Assembly: GCF_022271435.1 (NCBI RefSeq)
Contig: NZ_JAFIQY010000041.1
Coordinates: forward strand, 17,641 to 81,640
From: Streptomyces monomycini
Lineage (GTDB): Bacteria > Actinomycetota > Actinomycetes > Streptomycetales > Streptomycetaceae
Reading direction: 5' to 3'
DNA: 64,000 nucleotides
Shown: piece after piece, positions 59,301 through 64,000 of the stretch
How positions within the stretch are numbered: the first letter of the stretch is position 1
Layout: each line of letters begins with the position of its first letter
Program-made: the position numbers and the translations under genes
Notes under the pieces: generated by a model
Database searches by the model: none
What the model saw: only the letters and a program-made list of their open reading frames with translations
Told to the model about the DNA's origin: nothing

Positions 59301-59749
59301 GGAGCAAGCCCAAGGGCAGCAAGGACCCCGTCATCAAGCTGGTGCTGGCCGAGGCGGACCGGGCCGGGACGGGTTCCCGCGACCTGTTCGCCACCCTGGC
59401 GACCGGGCGGCTCGACCCGCACGGCTCGTTCGCCGCCGGCTCACCGGCCGAACTCTCGGTACGCCTCTACGCCCAGGGCCTGGGCGCCCGCATCCGCATC
59501 ATCGACGAAGACGGCATGGTGGTGCACGAGGCCGCACCGGGCGCGACGGGCGCGCGGACCCGTCCCCGTCCCGGCCTCGACTTCCGCTGGGAACCGGACC
59601 CCGATGGCGGCTGGCACTGGACCGTACGGGAGTCTGACGACATGGAGGAGCCGGCCGGCCAGCCGGTCAAGCGTCCCCGCAAGGGCAAGGGACGCGCTAC
59701 CAGGCCTCCCCGGCCGGACGACGAGGACACGAGCATGGGCGACGCATGA
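50378..59749 (+). CDS. 3123-aa giant T7SS-associated protein with duplicated DxD modules
   Basis: Starts at TTG 50378 after GGGAAGAGG. Residues 1-160: helical N-terminal domain like T7SS secretion-signal domains. Residues about 168-215: hydrophobic helices, preceded by Cys163, the only cysteine I can find. Residues about 400-640: Gly/Asn/His-rich repeats (NGITVP units). A Pro/Ala linker follows. A helical unit at 976-1088 and a five-fold KGKG linker at 1109-1208 come next. Then module 1 (helical unit 1218-1349; large domain 1384-2088 with MDFD at 1542-1545) and module 2 (helical unit 2102-2231; large domain 2322-3088 with MDFD at 2483-2486). A basic tail (PVKRPRKGKGRATRPPRP) ends it. The modules resemble GT-A glycosyltransferases (inference). 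It overlaps the AAA+ gene (ATGA). Confidence 0.8.
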   Translation: MATRPGDWGALGLDGDPTPGDAAAITTIADAMRDLATHAGTINNGLKALQQTAGDGQRFIGKTADQLRDMVDDHLHNFVGHVSDSFNQAEAALRKYATAVTDAQADADAALTAAQGLDKDDPQLQTHKDRADDAQSTLSSAASTLDKALTSAGSLMVQPVSDCDLFWEAFQWLTIILSVIAIFTGGVLAILAWGMNAVLLIKTIVDFSQGKASGLELGLAFLGVLFPTTKALPVGSILKGLGSVLKGGVEGIAGAGKNIIKEIGHFSSLHNMPKIVVAPIVLGIHAAPAFNIVNGVKGLGNFVKGGWESLVKTVSKDWVDVTKGITGDWNKLGAYAKVNFERLGRAGIATVVPLDFTEMGVLGFGGAARLAFAERVLGIKQPDLHQLLANAGRTDAALAKGVHTGDFGALAPFRPVGGNGVHFVPGSFVDLSALHFVPGGFHGVSFPGVHIPSVSPGGLTRFPGALVPGNIGGLHLDGLGAFRPGGLGSFNFNGVGNLMPNGIGSFGHGGLNLNIPGNLGGFGVKGLGNVPHVGVNMPNGITAPTGITVPNGITVPNGITVPHTGVNMPHGITVPSGSLTHTGAHLDQPGLIATPDLHMPGMTTLDNGLSVPDVHGAGATQLIQQTDFAAGQIRMDNNLLLNADTAIDLLKDAHGSSGVLGHVPESAGVHVPETSFENTFVHGIGDGHSMARGAIGHGEALEDMTFPELTALANGDVAVTAFHGDGISFRIGDAAPRTITADHLAATAPGTPVTTAPQNLTGNLAGTQHVPGTTQVPGVHGGAETIRPTGVGAQGDVPLLAGAVPPPRNLAKAPADVPASVGVNDPTQLKTPEFKTGTAPGTGAGATTKATPQPVVNEHDMAMSLLDTGDRKPVPSAGHSATSDSPSGVSALPDLDGAGARGATGPADHSALDLIAHPGGPAKAEDEAVAGIPAAVKANDNAPAPTPVPAPKAETPTPAPGAKEPGPVTAPPGSRFGGFSGAAAMNHRLRVRNDLILGGSVGPEAGAKLNAWAGYENALSQLGKAERKVDELTPPPGVTAGKPSPALTEALDDLGVQRVEVAKAEAKLDELGIDATRTRTQINALTGGIFGEHGLGGGPRPHPRPEAQAVPAADKGKGTADLADAEPVPAVDKGKGAAGSTDFEPVPMADKGKGTAADVADFEPVPHVGKGKGRADIADFEPVPTIDKGKAKADFADSADFGPVPETHLPRPPAQDRLGHTPGSGIGDRAAARHEIVTGGASGPEADLRLGAWERYEQASFDLAQAQGKVDRLVPGAGHPGPSKPSAAAVDALDDLNVKRAEFHDAEARLGELDMDPNAIRQQIDDANHAIAVDRAQHGEYVGPLGGAPAPHGGDPLPVGPHDWSPDPQAPRALWPEPGTHAAGRTMVNQSFRDMPFAGHQPLTGGDYLSWMRASTGEGRPLSYVVNTIASYSEIGGGKLQDFLNSITRGLEGYDGRLGVVIGVNGKLEDLAAIHRAMDDALASTHFDHPLAMVATTFYGDNFPYGTIRNHTMTSPAARSMAHSMMHGGGAAGPSHPYWAFMDFDVYEHTVPSGRHVFDHFDRELNLGEGGAVDDWAKKLPDDPGAAAKGSDGSVTVPDVPGTPPLRPLVMTGGYRVPGKTGETVIVDGVAVDRSVEDLIKATKTRGDTPDGMVFTQQDVDKFASVVASDMRIRALMADWHGLLPYGPEPNLFVDAAATMVDDVKLGAGDWRPVRFGGGTGEYKGLRERLNYFNAWELDQTLPDVPGNAVARQIAAANSALPDRGTAFLADFVNGAVPTDLSRLMSGYYKHGKAGGVGNMPQEHLTPKNVVEHIFGRADFDLDPNLSWTKGTKIGKMREDLLKGKSPEQGFTDDPLKPIGIDGRRPEFNEHPRATLDRLGAGLGGDANTLGLNISLHVPGRTDGLVVGIVPAEKQFLSHAMVTATEEAAYKRLQNYVIAELLPQGGLPNDSLLRALPEPPPATAGAKAGRITPGAIPDAPTLLTQVQRQMGKNGFEDLVNDAYTRGLDGRALTVGLVTGRLGPDVSDIAPIERIMLDRYAQALNRPLEIRGADGSVHTVDLTARKPGPPLYVTWVPGHGGPHSGHWDVSNAAPPPPPPARLGFEPGSGIGERSAVRHDIVTGGADGVEADLRLGAWQQYEQASADLARAQQKVDGLVPGAGQPGPSKPSAAAVGALDDLGVKRAEFQHARTRLDELGMDPNAIQRQLDDANHAIAVDRAQRGEYVGPLGGAPSRHTNLTQAFDDLDVAGGPSAHHADDLDMTEAPAGAGDDATPTPHGDDPMDGTGPYGDLGHGGPPTAGPLPHDLRWQQDVPNLGNQVTRGDVTVNGAFQRLPGFGQRPLTPDQYTNWIHASLDRQNPMAYVVNTVVRASDIAGEAGGRRLRDFLTAITTDPNNEFRGKFAVVIGVNGRADKMADVNAAVRGALDGLDVPYPVAAVGIGWTGKDFPFGTIRNVTMTSPPSRYLVRSMMYDPHQPAHPYFSFMDFDTYQRLVPSGDHVFQHFVKEFAMGGDGIPPLRPLSMSGGYRLPEGHVPGADTAQLIEDTNVRLAADHAKAVADAASGKGKGKAPGPLHTVSEADLPAFDIAVRADMRARTRLAGIHPQLPYSPEPNLFTDAAATLLDRVGPGWQPIRFSPGTSEFNGLAETLNSFNAWELNRTLPVLDRSAFPGDSLVHRLTDREIEAVAQRPYDRAYGADIETPTAGQIDAVRQRLAARGPGGGTDGPLSTPEIDAVSRLLTPGELNAIATRQAERLIAAHTNTLPDRGVPFVTDFEGAATPTDLSRMMEGLFGDRPALPQDHNDVRQAMGRMFGRDSFEDLDPQTSRRVKGGLHWAERRDDHLTKNSATGLSRDPLAPVDPGRGSTHSPRDVVNGLDGLGTERNTLGFNVSAPIPGDSGLALRTGVPLDDKAFASLAAATHPEPAGFMRNLHLVVAGYPPVHSPPRSLFHALENTADGAGAPGHTPGNLLDTVEQYLRSKPKGSKDPVIKLVLAEADRAGTGSRDLFATLATGRLDPHGSFAAGSPAELSVRLYAQGLGARIRIIDEDGMVVHEAAPGATGARTRPRPGLDFRWEPDPDGGWHWTVRESDDMEEPAGQPVKRPRKGKGRATRPPRPDDEDTSMGDA
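51990..52068 (+). repeat. NGITVP-encoding 18-bp repeats in the giant gene
   Basis: In-frame copies of ACCGTGCCGAACGGGATC and relatives encode the phrase GITVPN four to five times, with flanking GVNMPNGI variants. They are part of a larger Gly/Asn/His-rich stretch. Confidence 0.8.
53709..53995 (+). repeat. KGKG / FEPVP repeats in the giant gene
   Basis: Five units of about 20 residues each contain DKGKG followed by ADFEPVP. They form a charged linker between the first helical unit and module 1. Confidence 0.85.
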
Positions 59750-62589
59750 CCACCGCAGAACACCCGAGCACCGGGACGGTCCACACAGTCGCCGCCGGGC
59801 AGCCGGCGGCGCACGCCACCCTGGGCGCCGCGCTGCACGCGGCCGCACCCGGCGACGAGATCCGCATCGCGCCCGGCACCTACGAGGAAGCCCTGCGGAT
59901 CGACCGCGACATCGTCCTCCGCGCGGACGGCGGCACAGTCACCCTCGCCGCCCCCGGCGGCACCACCCCGGCGCTCGAAGTGCTGCCCGGCGCCCGGCTG
60001 ACGCTCGACGGGCTGACCGTGCGCGGCGGCGCCGCCGACCGGCCCGCCGTCCTGCTGTCCGGCGGCGTCACCCACTGGCACGGCGGCGGCACCGACCGCG
60101 GACGCCTGGAGGTGCTGCGCGAGGCCGCGCTCACCATGACCGGCGCCAGCCTGACCGGCGCGGCCCTGGCCGGGGCGCTGATCCGTACCATCGGCGCGGT
60201 CCGCCTCACCGACTGTGTCCTGGAAGGCGCCCAGGGCACCGGCGTGGTCGTGGGCGGCGACTCCCGGCTGGAGCTGACCGGCACCCGGATCAAGGGCGCC
60301 ACCGGCTCCGGAGTACGGGTCCGCGAGGACGCGCACCTCGTGCTGCGCGACTGCCTCATCGACGGCGCGGGCCGCAGCGGCCTGCTGTTCGAGGACCGGT
60401 CGGCGGCCCTGCTCGTCGACTGCCGCATCCGCGACTGCGGCGGCGAAGCCGTACGGGTGCTGGACTCCTCACCGGTGCCGCGCGACGCCGACCCGTACGA
60501 AGCCGCCGACGGACAGATCCCGTCGCAGGCCGGCGGCGGACTGCTGCTGTACGGCTGCGAGCTGACCGGCGCGGGCGCGGACGCCCTGCACGTCGCCGGG
60601 TCCGGCGACGCCGTCCTCGACGGCTGCGTACTGCGCGACGGTGCCGGCGCCGGCGCCACCGCGGGGGAGCGGGCCCGCGTACGGCTGGCCGACACCCGGA
60701 TCGTACGGACTGCCGCCGCCGCCCTGACGGCCCACGGCACGGCCCGGCTGGAGGCGCGCGGCACGACCGTACGCGGCTCGTCGGCCAACGGCGTGCTCGC
60801 CACCGGCTCCGCCACCGTCTCCCTGACCGACAGCGAAGTCACGGACTGCCGCTTCAGCGCCGTGCACGCCGGCGGCGACGCCGGACTGACGCTGACCCGG
60901 CTGCGCGCCGGAACCACCCCCGAACACGGGCTGCACGCCGTCGCCGACAGCCGCCTCACCCTCACCGAGGTGCACCTCACCGACTGCGGCATGTCCGGCC
61001 TGGACCTGTCCGGCGCGGCAGCCGCCGAGGCGACCGAACTGTCCGTCGTCCGCTGCCGCAACGGCGTCGTCGCCGCCTCCGGCGGCACCGTGCGCCTGAC
61101 CGGCTGCACGGTCACCGACGCCGAACGCGCCGGACTCACCTTCGGCGGCGGCGACGCGGAGCTGACCGGCGGCCGCGTCCTGCGCGCCGGCACCGCCGGG
61201 CTGGTCTTCCAGGGCGGCGCCACCGTACGGGCCGCGGACGTGGACATCACCGAAGCGGCCGGGTCCGGCATGGTGGTGGCGGCCGGCGCCACGCCCGGCG
61301 TCCGTGCCGTACGGATCACCCGCCCCGGCAAGAACGGCCTGATCGTCGACGCCAAGGGCGCCGGCACCTTCGAGGACTGCGAGATCACCGGGCCCGGCTT
61401 CCCCGCCGTCCACCTGGGCGAGGCGGCCGCCCCCGCCCTGACCCGGATCCGGGTCCAGGACGCCGAGGCCGACCTGAGCACCGAGGACGGCGCCGCACCG
61501 AAGGTCCGCGACTGCGTGTCCTGGCAGGTCCAGGACGCACAGTGGCCCGCGCCCTTCGCACCCGTCCCGGCCGCCGCGGCGGCCGCCGCGAGCGGCACGC
61601 AGTCCGCCGGCACACCGACCGGCGACGGCACCACGACCACGGTCCCGCCCACCGAGGCCGACCTCGACGAACTCCTCGGCGAGCTGCACGAACTGATCGG
61701 CCTGGAACGCGTCAAGCAGGACGTCGCCTCGCTCGTCAAGCTGATGCGCATGGTCCAGCGCCGCGAAGCGGCCGGACTGGCCGCGCCGCCGCTCAGCCGC
61801 CACCTGGTCTTCGCGGGCAACCCCGGCACCGGCAAGACCACGGTCGCCCGGCTCTACGGCCGCATCCTGGCCGCCGTCGGCCTGCTGGAGAAGGGCCACC
61901 TCGTCGAGGCGGACCGCTCCGCGCTGGTCGGCGAGTACGTCGGCCACACCGGCCCGAAGACCCAGCGGGTCTTCATGGAGGCGATGGGCGGCGTGCTGTT
62001 CATCGACGAGGCGTACTCGCTGGCGCCCGCCCACGCCACCGGCGGCAACGACTTCGCGCAGGAGGCCATCGCCACCCTCGTGAAGCTGATGGAGGACCAC
62101 CGCGACGCGGTCGTGGTCATCGTCGCCGGCTACCCGGTCGAGATGGAGCACTTCATCGACTCCAACCCCGGCCTCGCCTCCCGCTTCAACCGCACCCTGC
62201 TGTTCGAGGACTACGGCACCGAGGACCTGGTGCAGATCGTCGAACAGCACGCCTCGGCCCACCAGTACGAACTCACCGACGCGGCCCGCGACACCCTCGT
62301 CGGCTACTTCGACCACGTCCCGCGCGACGGCCGGTTCGGCAACGGACGCTCCGCCCGGCAGACGTTCCAGGCGATGACCGAACGGCAGGCGTACCGCGTC
62401 GCGGAGAACGACGCCCCGTCCGAGGCGGACCTGCGGACGCTCTCCGAACTGGACGTACCGGAACTGGAGCTGCCGAAGCAGGACCTGCCGCAGGCGGAGC
62501 TGCCCGCCGGCCCCGCCGGCCCCGCCGGACCGCAGGCACAGCCGCAGCCGTACCCGTCCGGCCCCGGCGGGCCCGTCCAGCGGGCCTGA
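59746..62589 (+). CDS. EccA-like AAA+ ATPase fused to an N-terminal right-handed beta-helix
   Basis: A 947-aa protein. Residues about 20-600 are a pectate-lyase-like right-handed beta-helix. It starts with the PbH1 pattern ATLGAALHAAAPGDEIRIAPG, and many coils contain GSGVRVRED, SRLTLTEVHLTDCGMSGLDL and similar. A Pro/Ala/Thr linker leads to a CbbX/EccA-type AAA+ domain with Walker A GNPGTGKT (691-698), Walker B VLFIDEAY (about 749-756) and the arginine motif ASRFNRTLLFEDY. EccA-type ATPases help ESX substrates to the secretion machine. The beta-helix is a likely substrate-binding platform. The start overlaps the giant gene stop (ATGA). Confidence 0.9.
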   Translation: MTTAEHPSTGTVHTVAAGQPAAHATLGAALHAAAPGDEIRIAPGTYEEALRIDRDIVLRADGGTVTLAAPGGTTPALEVLPGARLTLDGLTVRGGAADRPAVLLSGGVTHWHGGGTDRGRLEVLREAALTMTGASLTGAALAGALIRTIGAVRLTDCVLEGAQGTGVVVGGDSRLELTGTRIKGATGSGVRVREDAHLVLRDCLIDGAGRSGLLFEDRSAALLVDCRIRDCGGEAVRVLDSSPVPRDADPYEAADGQIPSQAGGGLLLYGCELTGAGADALHVAGSGDAVLDGCVLRDGAGAGATAGERARVRLADTRIVRTAAAALTAHGTARLEARGTTVRGSSANGVLATGSATVSLTDSEVTDCRFSAVHAGGDAGLTLTRLRAGTTPEHGLHAVADSRLTLTEVHLTDCGMSGLDLSGAAAAEATELSVVRCRNGVVAASGGTVRLTGCTVTDAERAGLTFGGGDAELTGGRVLRAGTAGLVFQGGATVRAADVDITEAAGSGMVVAAGATPGVRAVRITRPGKNGLIVDAKGAGTFEDCEITGPGFPAVHLGEAAAPALTRIRVQDAEADLSTEDGAAPKVRDCVSWQVQDAQWPAPFAPVPAAAAAAASGTQSAGTPTGDGTTTTVPPTEADLDELLGELHELIGLERVKQDVASLVKLMRMVQRREAAGLAAPPLSRHLVFAGNPGTGKTTVARLYGRILAAVGLLEKGHLVEADRSALVGEYVGHTGPKTQRVFMEAMGGVLFIDEAYSLAPAHATGGNDFAQEAIATLVKLMEDHRDAVVVIVAGYPVEMEHFIDSNPGLASRFNRTLLFEDYGTEDLVQIVEQHASAHQYELTDAARDTLVGYFDHVPRDGRFGNGRSARQTFQAMTERQAYRVAENDAPSEADLRTLSELDVPELELPKQDLPQAELPAGPAGPAGPQAQPQPYPSGPGGPVQRA

Positions 62590-62649
62590 CCAGCGCCCCG
62601 CCGGGCCCGGTCCGACACCCCCGACCATTCCCCCCAGGAGGAACCCCCG

Positions 62650-63627
62650 TTGTCTCAGCCGAACAAGAGCGCCGGACCGGACCGCTCCGGCGCATCCGAC
62701 CCGTCCCGGTCCGGTTTCGCGGAAGCCTTCTCCAAGGGCGCGCGCACACCGAAGCGCGGCCTGGCACCCGGGCGCCGGGTGTGGAAGACGGCGCTCGGCC
62801 TGCCCGTCCTGGCCGGAGTCGGCGTGGGCGCGGTGGCGCTCGCCACCCTCGGCGTCTCCCAGGTGCGCTTCGGTGACGGCCAGGAGCAGGCCGTCGCCGC
62901 CAAGCAGCCGCAGCAGACCAAGACCGGCAACCCGCTGCCGTCGGCCAAGCCCGGCAAGGCGCCCGGCGCGACACCGGACAGCAAGAAGCCCGACGCGGCC
63001 AAGCCGGAGGTGGAGAAGACCCCGTCCGGCACCCCCACTCCCAAGAAGACCCCGAAGCCCGACCCCAAGAAGCCCGACCCGCCGAAGGCCAAGGGCGCCA
63101 ACGCCAAGGTCACGTACGAGGGCATCGCGGGCCCCGGCTGCCCGACGCCCGAGCGCGGCGGCTACCACCAGGCCGGCGTGCACGGCGAGATCGGCGTGGG
63201 CTGGTACGGGCTCAGCGGCGGCAGCACCCGCGACGGCGGCTGCAGCGGCCAGTTCACGTCCGTACCGATGTCCGGCGACCCGAACAAGGACACGAACAAC
63301 AACATCATGTGGTGGTGGGAGCCGGGTCCGCAGTCCCGCAGTTGCCAGGTGTCGGTCTACGTCCCCTGGGGCCCCAGCGAGCGTGACTCCCAGGGCAGCC
63401 CGACCCACTACCAGGTGCTCACCGACCCCTTCAACGCGGGCACCAAGGTCGGGGACTTCGCCATCGACCAGGTCGCGCACCGGGGCAGCTGGCAGACGGT
63501 CGGCACCTTCCCGGTCCGCCAGAACAAGATCGGCGTGAAGCTGATGGACCGCGGCGACAACCACTCGCCGGGCCGGGACCGTGCCCATCACGGAGCGGGG
63601 GCGGCGAAGGTGGTCTGCCACGGCTGA
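62650..63627 (+). CDS. membrane-anchored protein with Pro/Lys stalk, end of the T7SS operon
   Basis: A 325-aa protein from TTG 62650, preceded by the perfect ribosome site AGGAGG. A cytoplasmic N-terminus is followed by one helix at about residues 50-70 (LGLPVLAGVGVGAVALATLG). A Lys/Pro-rich stalk (GKAPGATPDSKKPDAAKPE and PTPKKTPKPDPKKPDP) follows. The extracellular beta-rich domain of about 170 residues has cysteines in GPGCPTPERGGYHQ, GGCSGQF, RSCQVSVYVP and the C-terminal VVCHG, probably two disulfides. Function unknown. It could be an outer T7SS component or an exported receptor. Confidence 0.8.
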   Translation: MSQPNKSAGPDRSGASDPSRSGFAEAFSKGARTPKRGLAPGRRVWKTALGLPVLAGVGVGAVALATLGVSQVRFGDGQEQAVAAKQPQQTKTGNPLPSAKPGKAPGATPDSKKPDAAKPEVEKTPSGTPTPKKTPKPDPKKPDPPKAKGANAKVTYEGIAGPGCPTPERGGYHQAGVHGEIGVGWYGLSGGSTRDGGCSGQFTSVPMSGDPNKDTNNNIMWWWEPGPQSRSCQVSVYVPWGPSERDSQGSPTHYQVLTDPFNAGTKVGDFAIDQVAHRGSWQTVGTFPVRQNKIGVKLMDRGDNHSPGRDRAHHGAGAAKVVCHG

Positions 63628-63710
63628 GGCGGGGTGACGTGGGCTCTGGCAGGTGCTGTCAGAGCCGCTGCCGGGGTGCGGCTACGTGGCGCCATGTGAC
63701 GTTACTTACC

Positions 63711-63745
63711 GCTGGTGCCGCTGGTGCCGCTGGTGCCGCTGGTAT
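63711..63745 (+). repeat. 9-bp tandem repeat
   Basis: CTGGTGCCG occurs three times in exact tandem (63712-63738) with a degenerate fourth copy, in the gap between the T7SS operon and the zinc-ribbon gene. Repeats of CGCTACG follow at 63755-63772. Confidence 0.8.
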
Positions 63746-63766
63746 GCCAGGTATCGCTACGCGTCG

Positions 63767-64000
63767 CTACGTGTCGCACTCCAGCTCCGTGCGGCACAGT
63801 CCGCAGCGGGCCCGCAGACGGCCGCGCACCGGGACGCGGATGCGCTGATGGCATGTCGGGCAAGGGAAGGACACGCGCAGCGGCGCACTTCCCTCGAAGG
63901 CGTAGCCGCCGTCCGGCGCGCGGCCGCCGGGCCGGCCGGCGCGCCGCGGGTCCTGGGCCGCGCGCCGGGCTCCGGCGTAGCGGCGGCGGCCCGCCCAGCC
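63767..64000 (-). CDS. zinc-ribbon protein, C-terminal part only
   Basis: An open frame enters from the right edge and ends at TAG 63769-63767, giving 77 visible residues. It begins GWAGRRRYAGARRAAQD. The core FPCPTCHQRIRVPVRGRLRARCGLC has two CxxC pairs spaced as in a zinc ribbon, and it ends CRTELECDT. Such ribbons often sit at the end of J-domain or membrane proteins. The rest of the gene is outside the window, so no function is assigned. The complete, conserved zinc knuckle makes coding status likely. Confidence 0.7.
   Translation of the reverse strand, partial: GWAGRRRYAGARRAAQDPRRAGRPGGRAPDGGYAFEGSAPLRVSFPCPTCHQRIRVPVRGRLRARCGLCRTELECDT

Noticed and set aside
50183..59422. A 3079-codon open frame on the minus strand, opposite the giant gene
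   Set aside because: It is the expected antisense shadow of a long gene with GC-rich third positions. Its translation is low-complexity (Gly, Val, Arg, Asp, Ala), and it has no ribosome site or known domains.
60469..63621. A 1050-codon minus-strand frame opposite the AAA+ and stalk-protein genes
   Set aside because: Antisense shadow. The plus strand contains recognisable beta-helix and AAA+ motifs.

Overview
The window is high-GC (about 70%) actinobacterial DNA, almost certainly Streptomyces. The evidence is the GTG and TTG starts, the his-trp supercluster with PriA and a TrpM-like small ORF, a TIGR03085 (mycothiol-type DinB-fold) protein next to hisI, many leaderless promoters, and an ESX/type VII secretion locus of the kind seen in this genus. 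I see no tRNA, rRNA, CRISPR array or transposase.

Layout. 1-2851: end of a histidine operon (hisB 3' end, a 54-aa membrane protein, hisH, priA, a RidA-family gene and hisF), with most genes overlapping by 4 bases. 2852-13302: an accessory-looking block between hisF and hisI. It holds a tiny leaderless ORF, a LysM/M23 endopeptidase, sdhCAB with a divergent LysR regulator, and a five-gene operon (phosphoribosyltransferase, cysteine-synthase-like PLP enzyme, YggS-like PLP protein, EamA transporter, ATP-grasp ligase). That operon looks like a small, carrier-independent amino-acid or dipeptide natural-product pathway. 13347-22226: hisI, trpE and its membrane neighbours, trpC, trpM, trpB and trpA, ending in a clear intrinsic terminator. 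22237-27589: a DsbA-like membrane protein with a repeat-grown tail, lgt, a secreted beta/gamma-crystallin killer-toxin-like protein, an APH-family kinase behind a 15-bp minisatellite, and a VIT1-type metal transporter. 27932-34034: gltB and gltD. 34160-41215: a mixed set comprising a class-A beta-lactamase-like hydrolase, a MarR/SDR divergent pair with an elaborate operator, a flavin/F420 PPOX protein, two hypothetical genes, an MBL-fold hydrolase, a GNAT-like gene and an alpha/beta hydrolase.

41410-63627 is the most distinctive part: a type VII secretion (T7SS) locus. One operon carries an ECF sigma factor, a membrane protein and an EccC-type triple ATPase, all translationally coupled. A convergent operon encodes a WXG-containing protein with a Thr-rich tail and a small Esx-like protein. 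Divergent from it, across an intergenic region studded with GTTCAC/GTGAAC elements, a third operon encodes a 3123-aa giant with a duplicated module of about 750 aa. Each copy of the module has a DxD-type motif reminiscent of GT-A glycosyltransferases. The giant is followed by an EccA-like AAA+ ATPase fused to a right-handed beta-helix, and by a membrane-anchored protein. EccB, EccD, EccE and MycP are not recognised here and may lie beyond the right edge. I regard the giant protein with its dedicated beta-helix/AAA+ partner as the best candidate for an undescribed system. The five-gene ATP-grasp/PLP operon is second.
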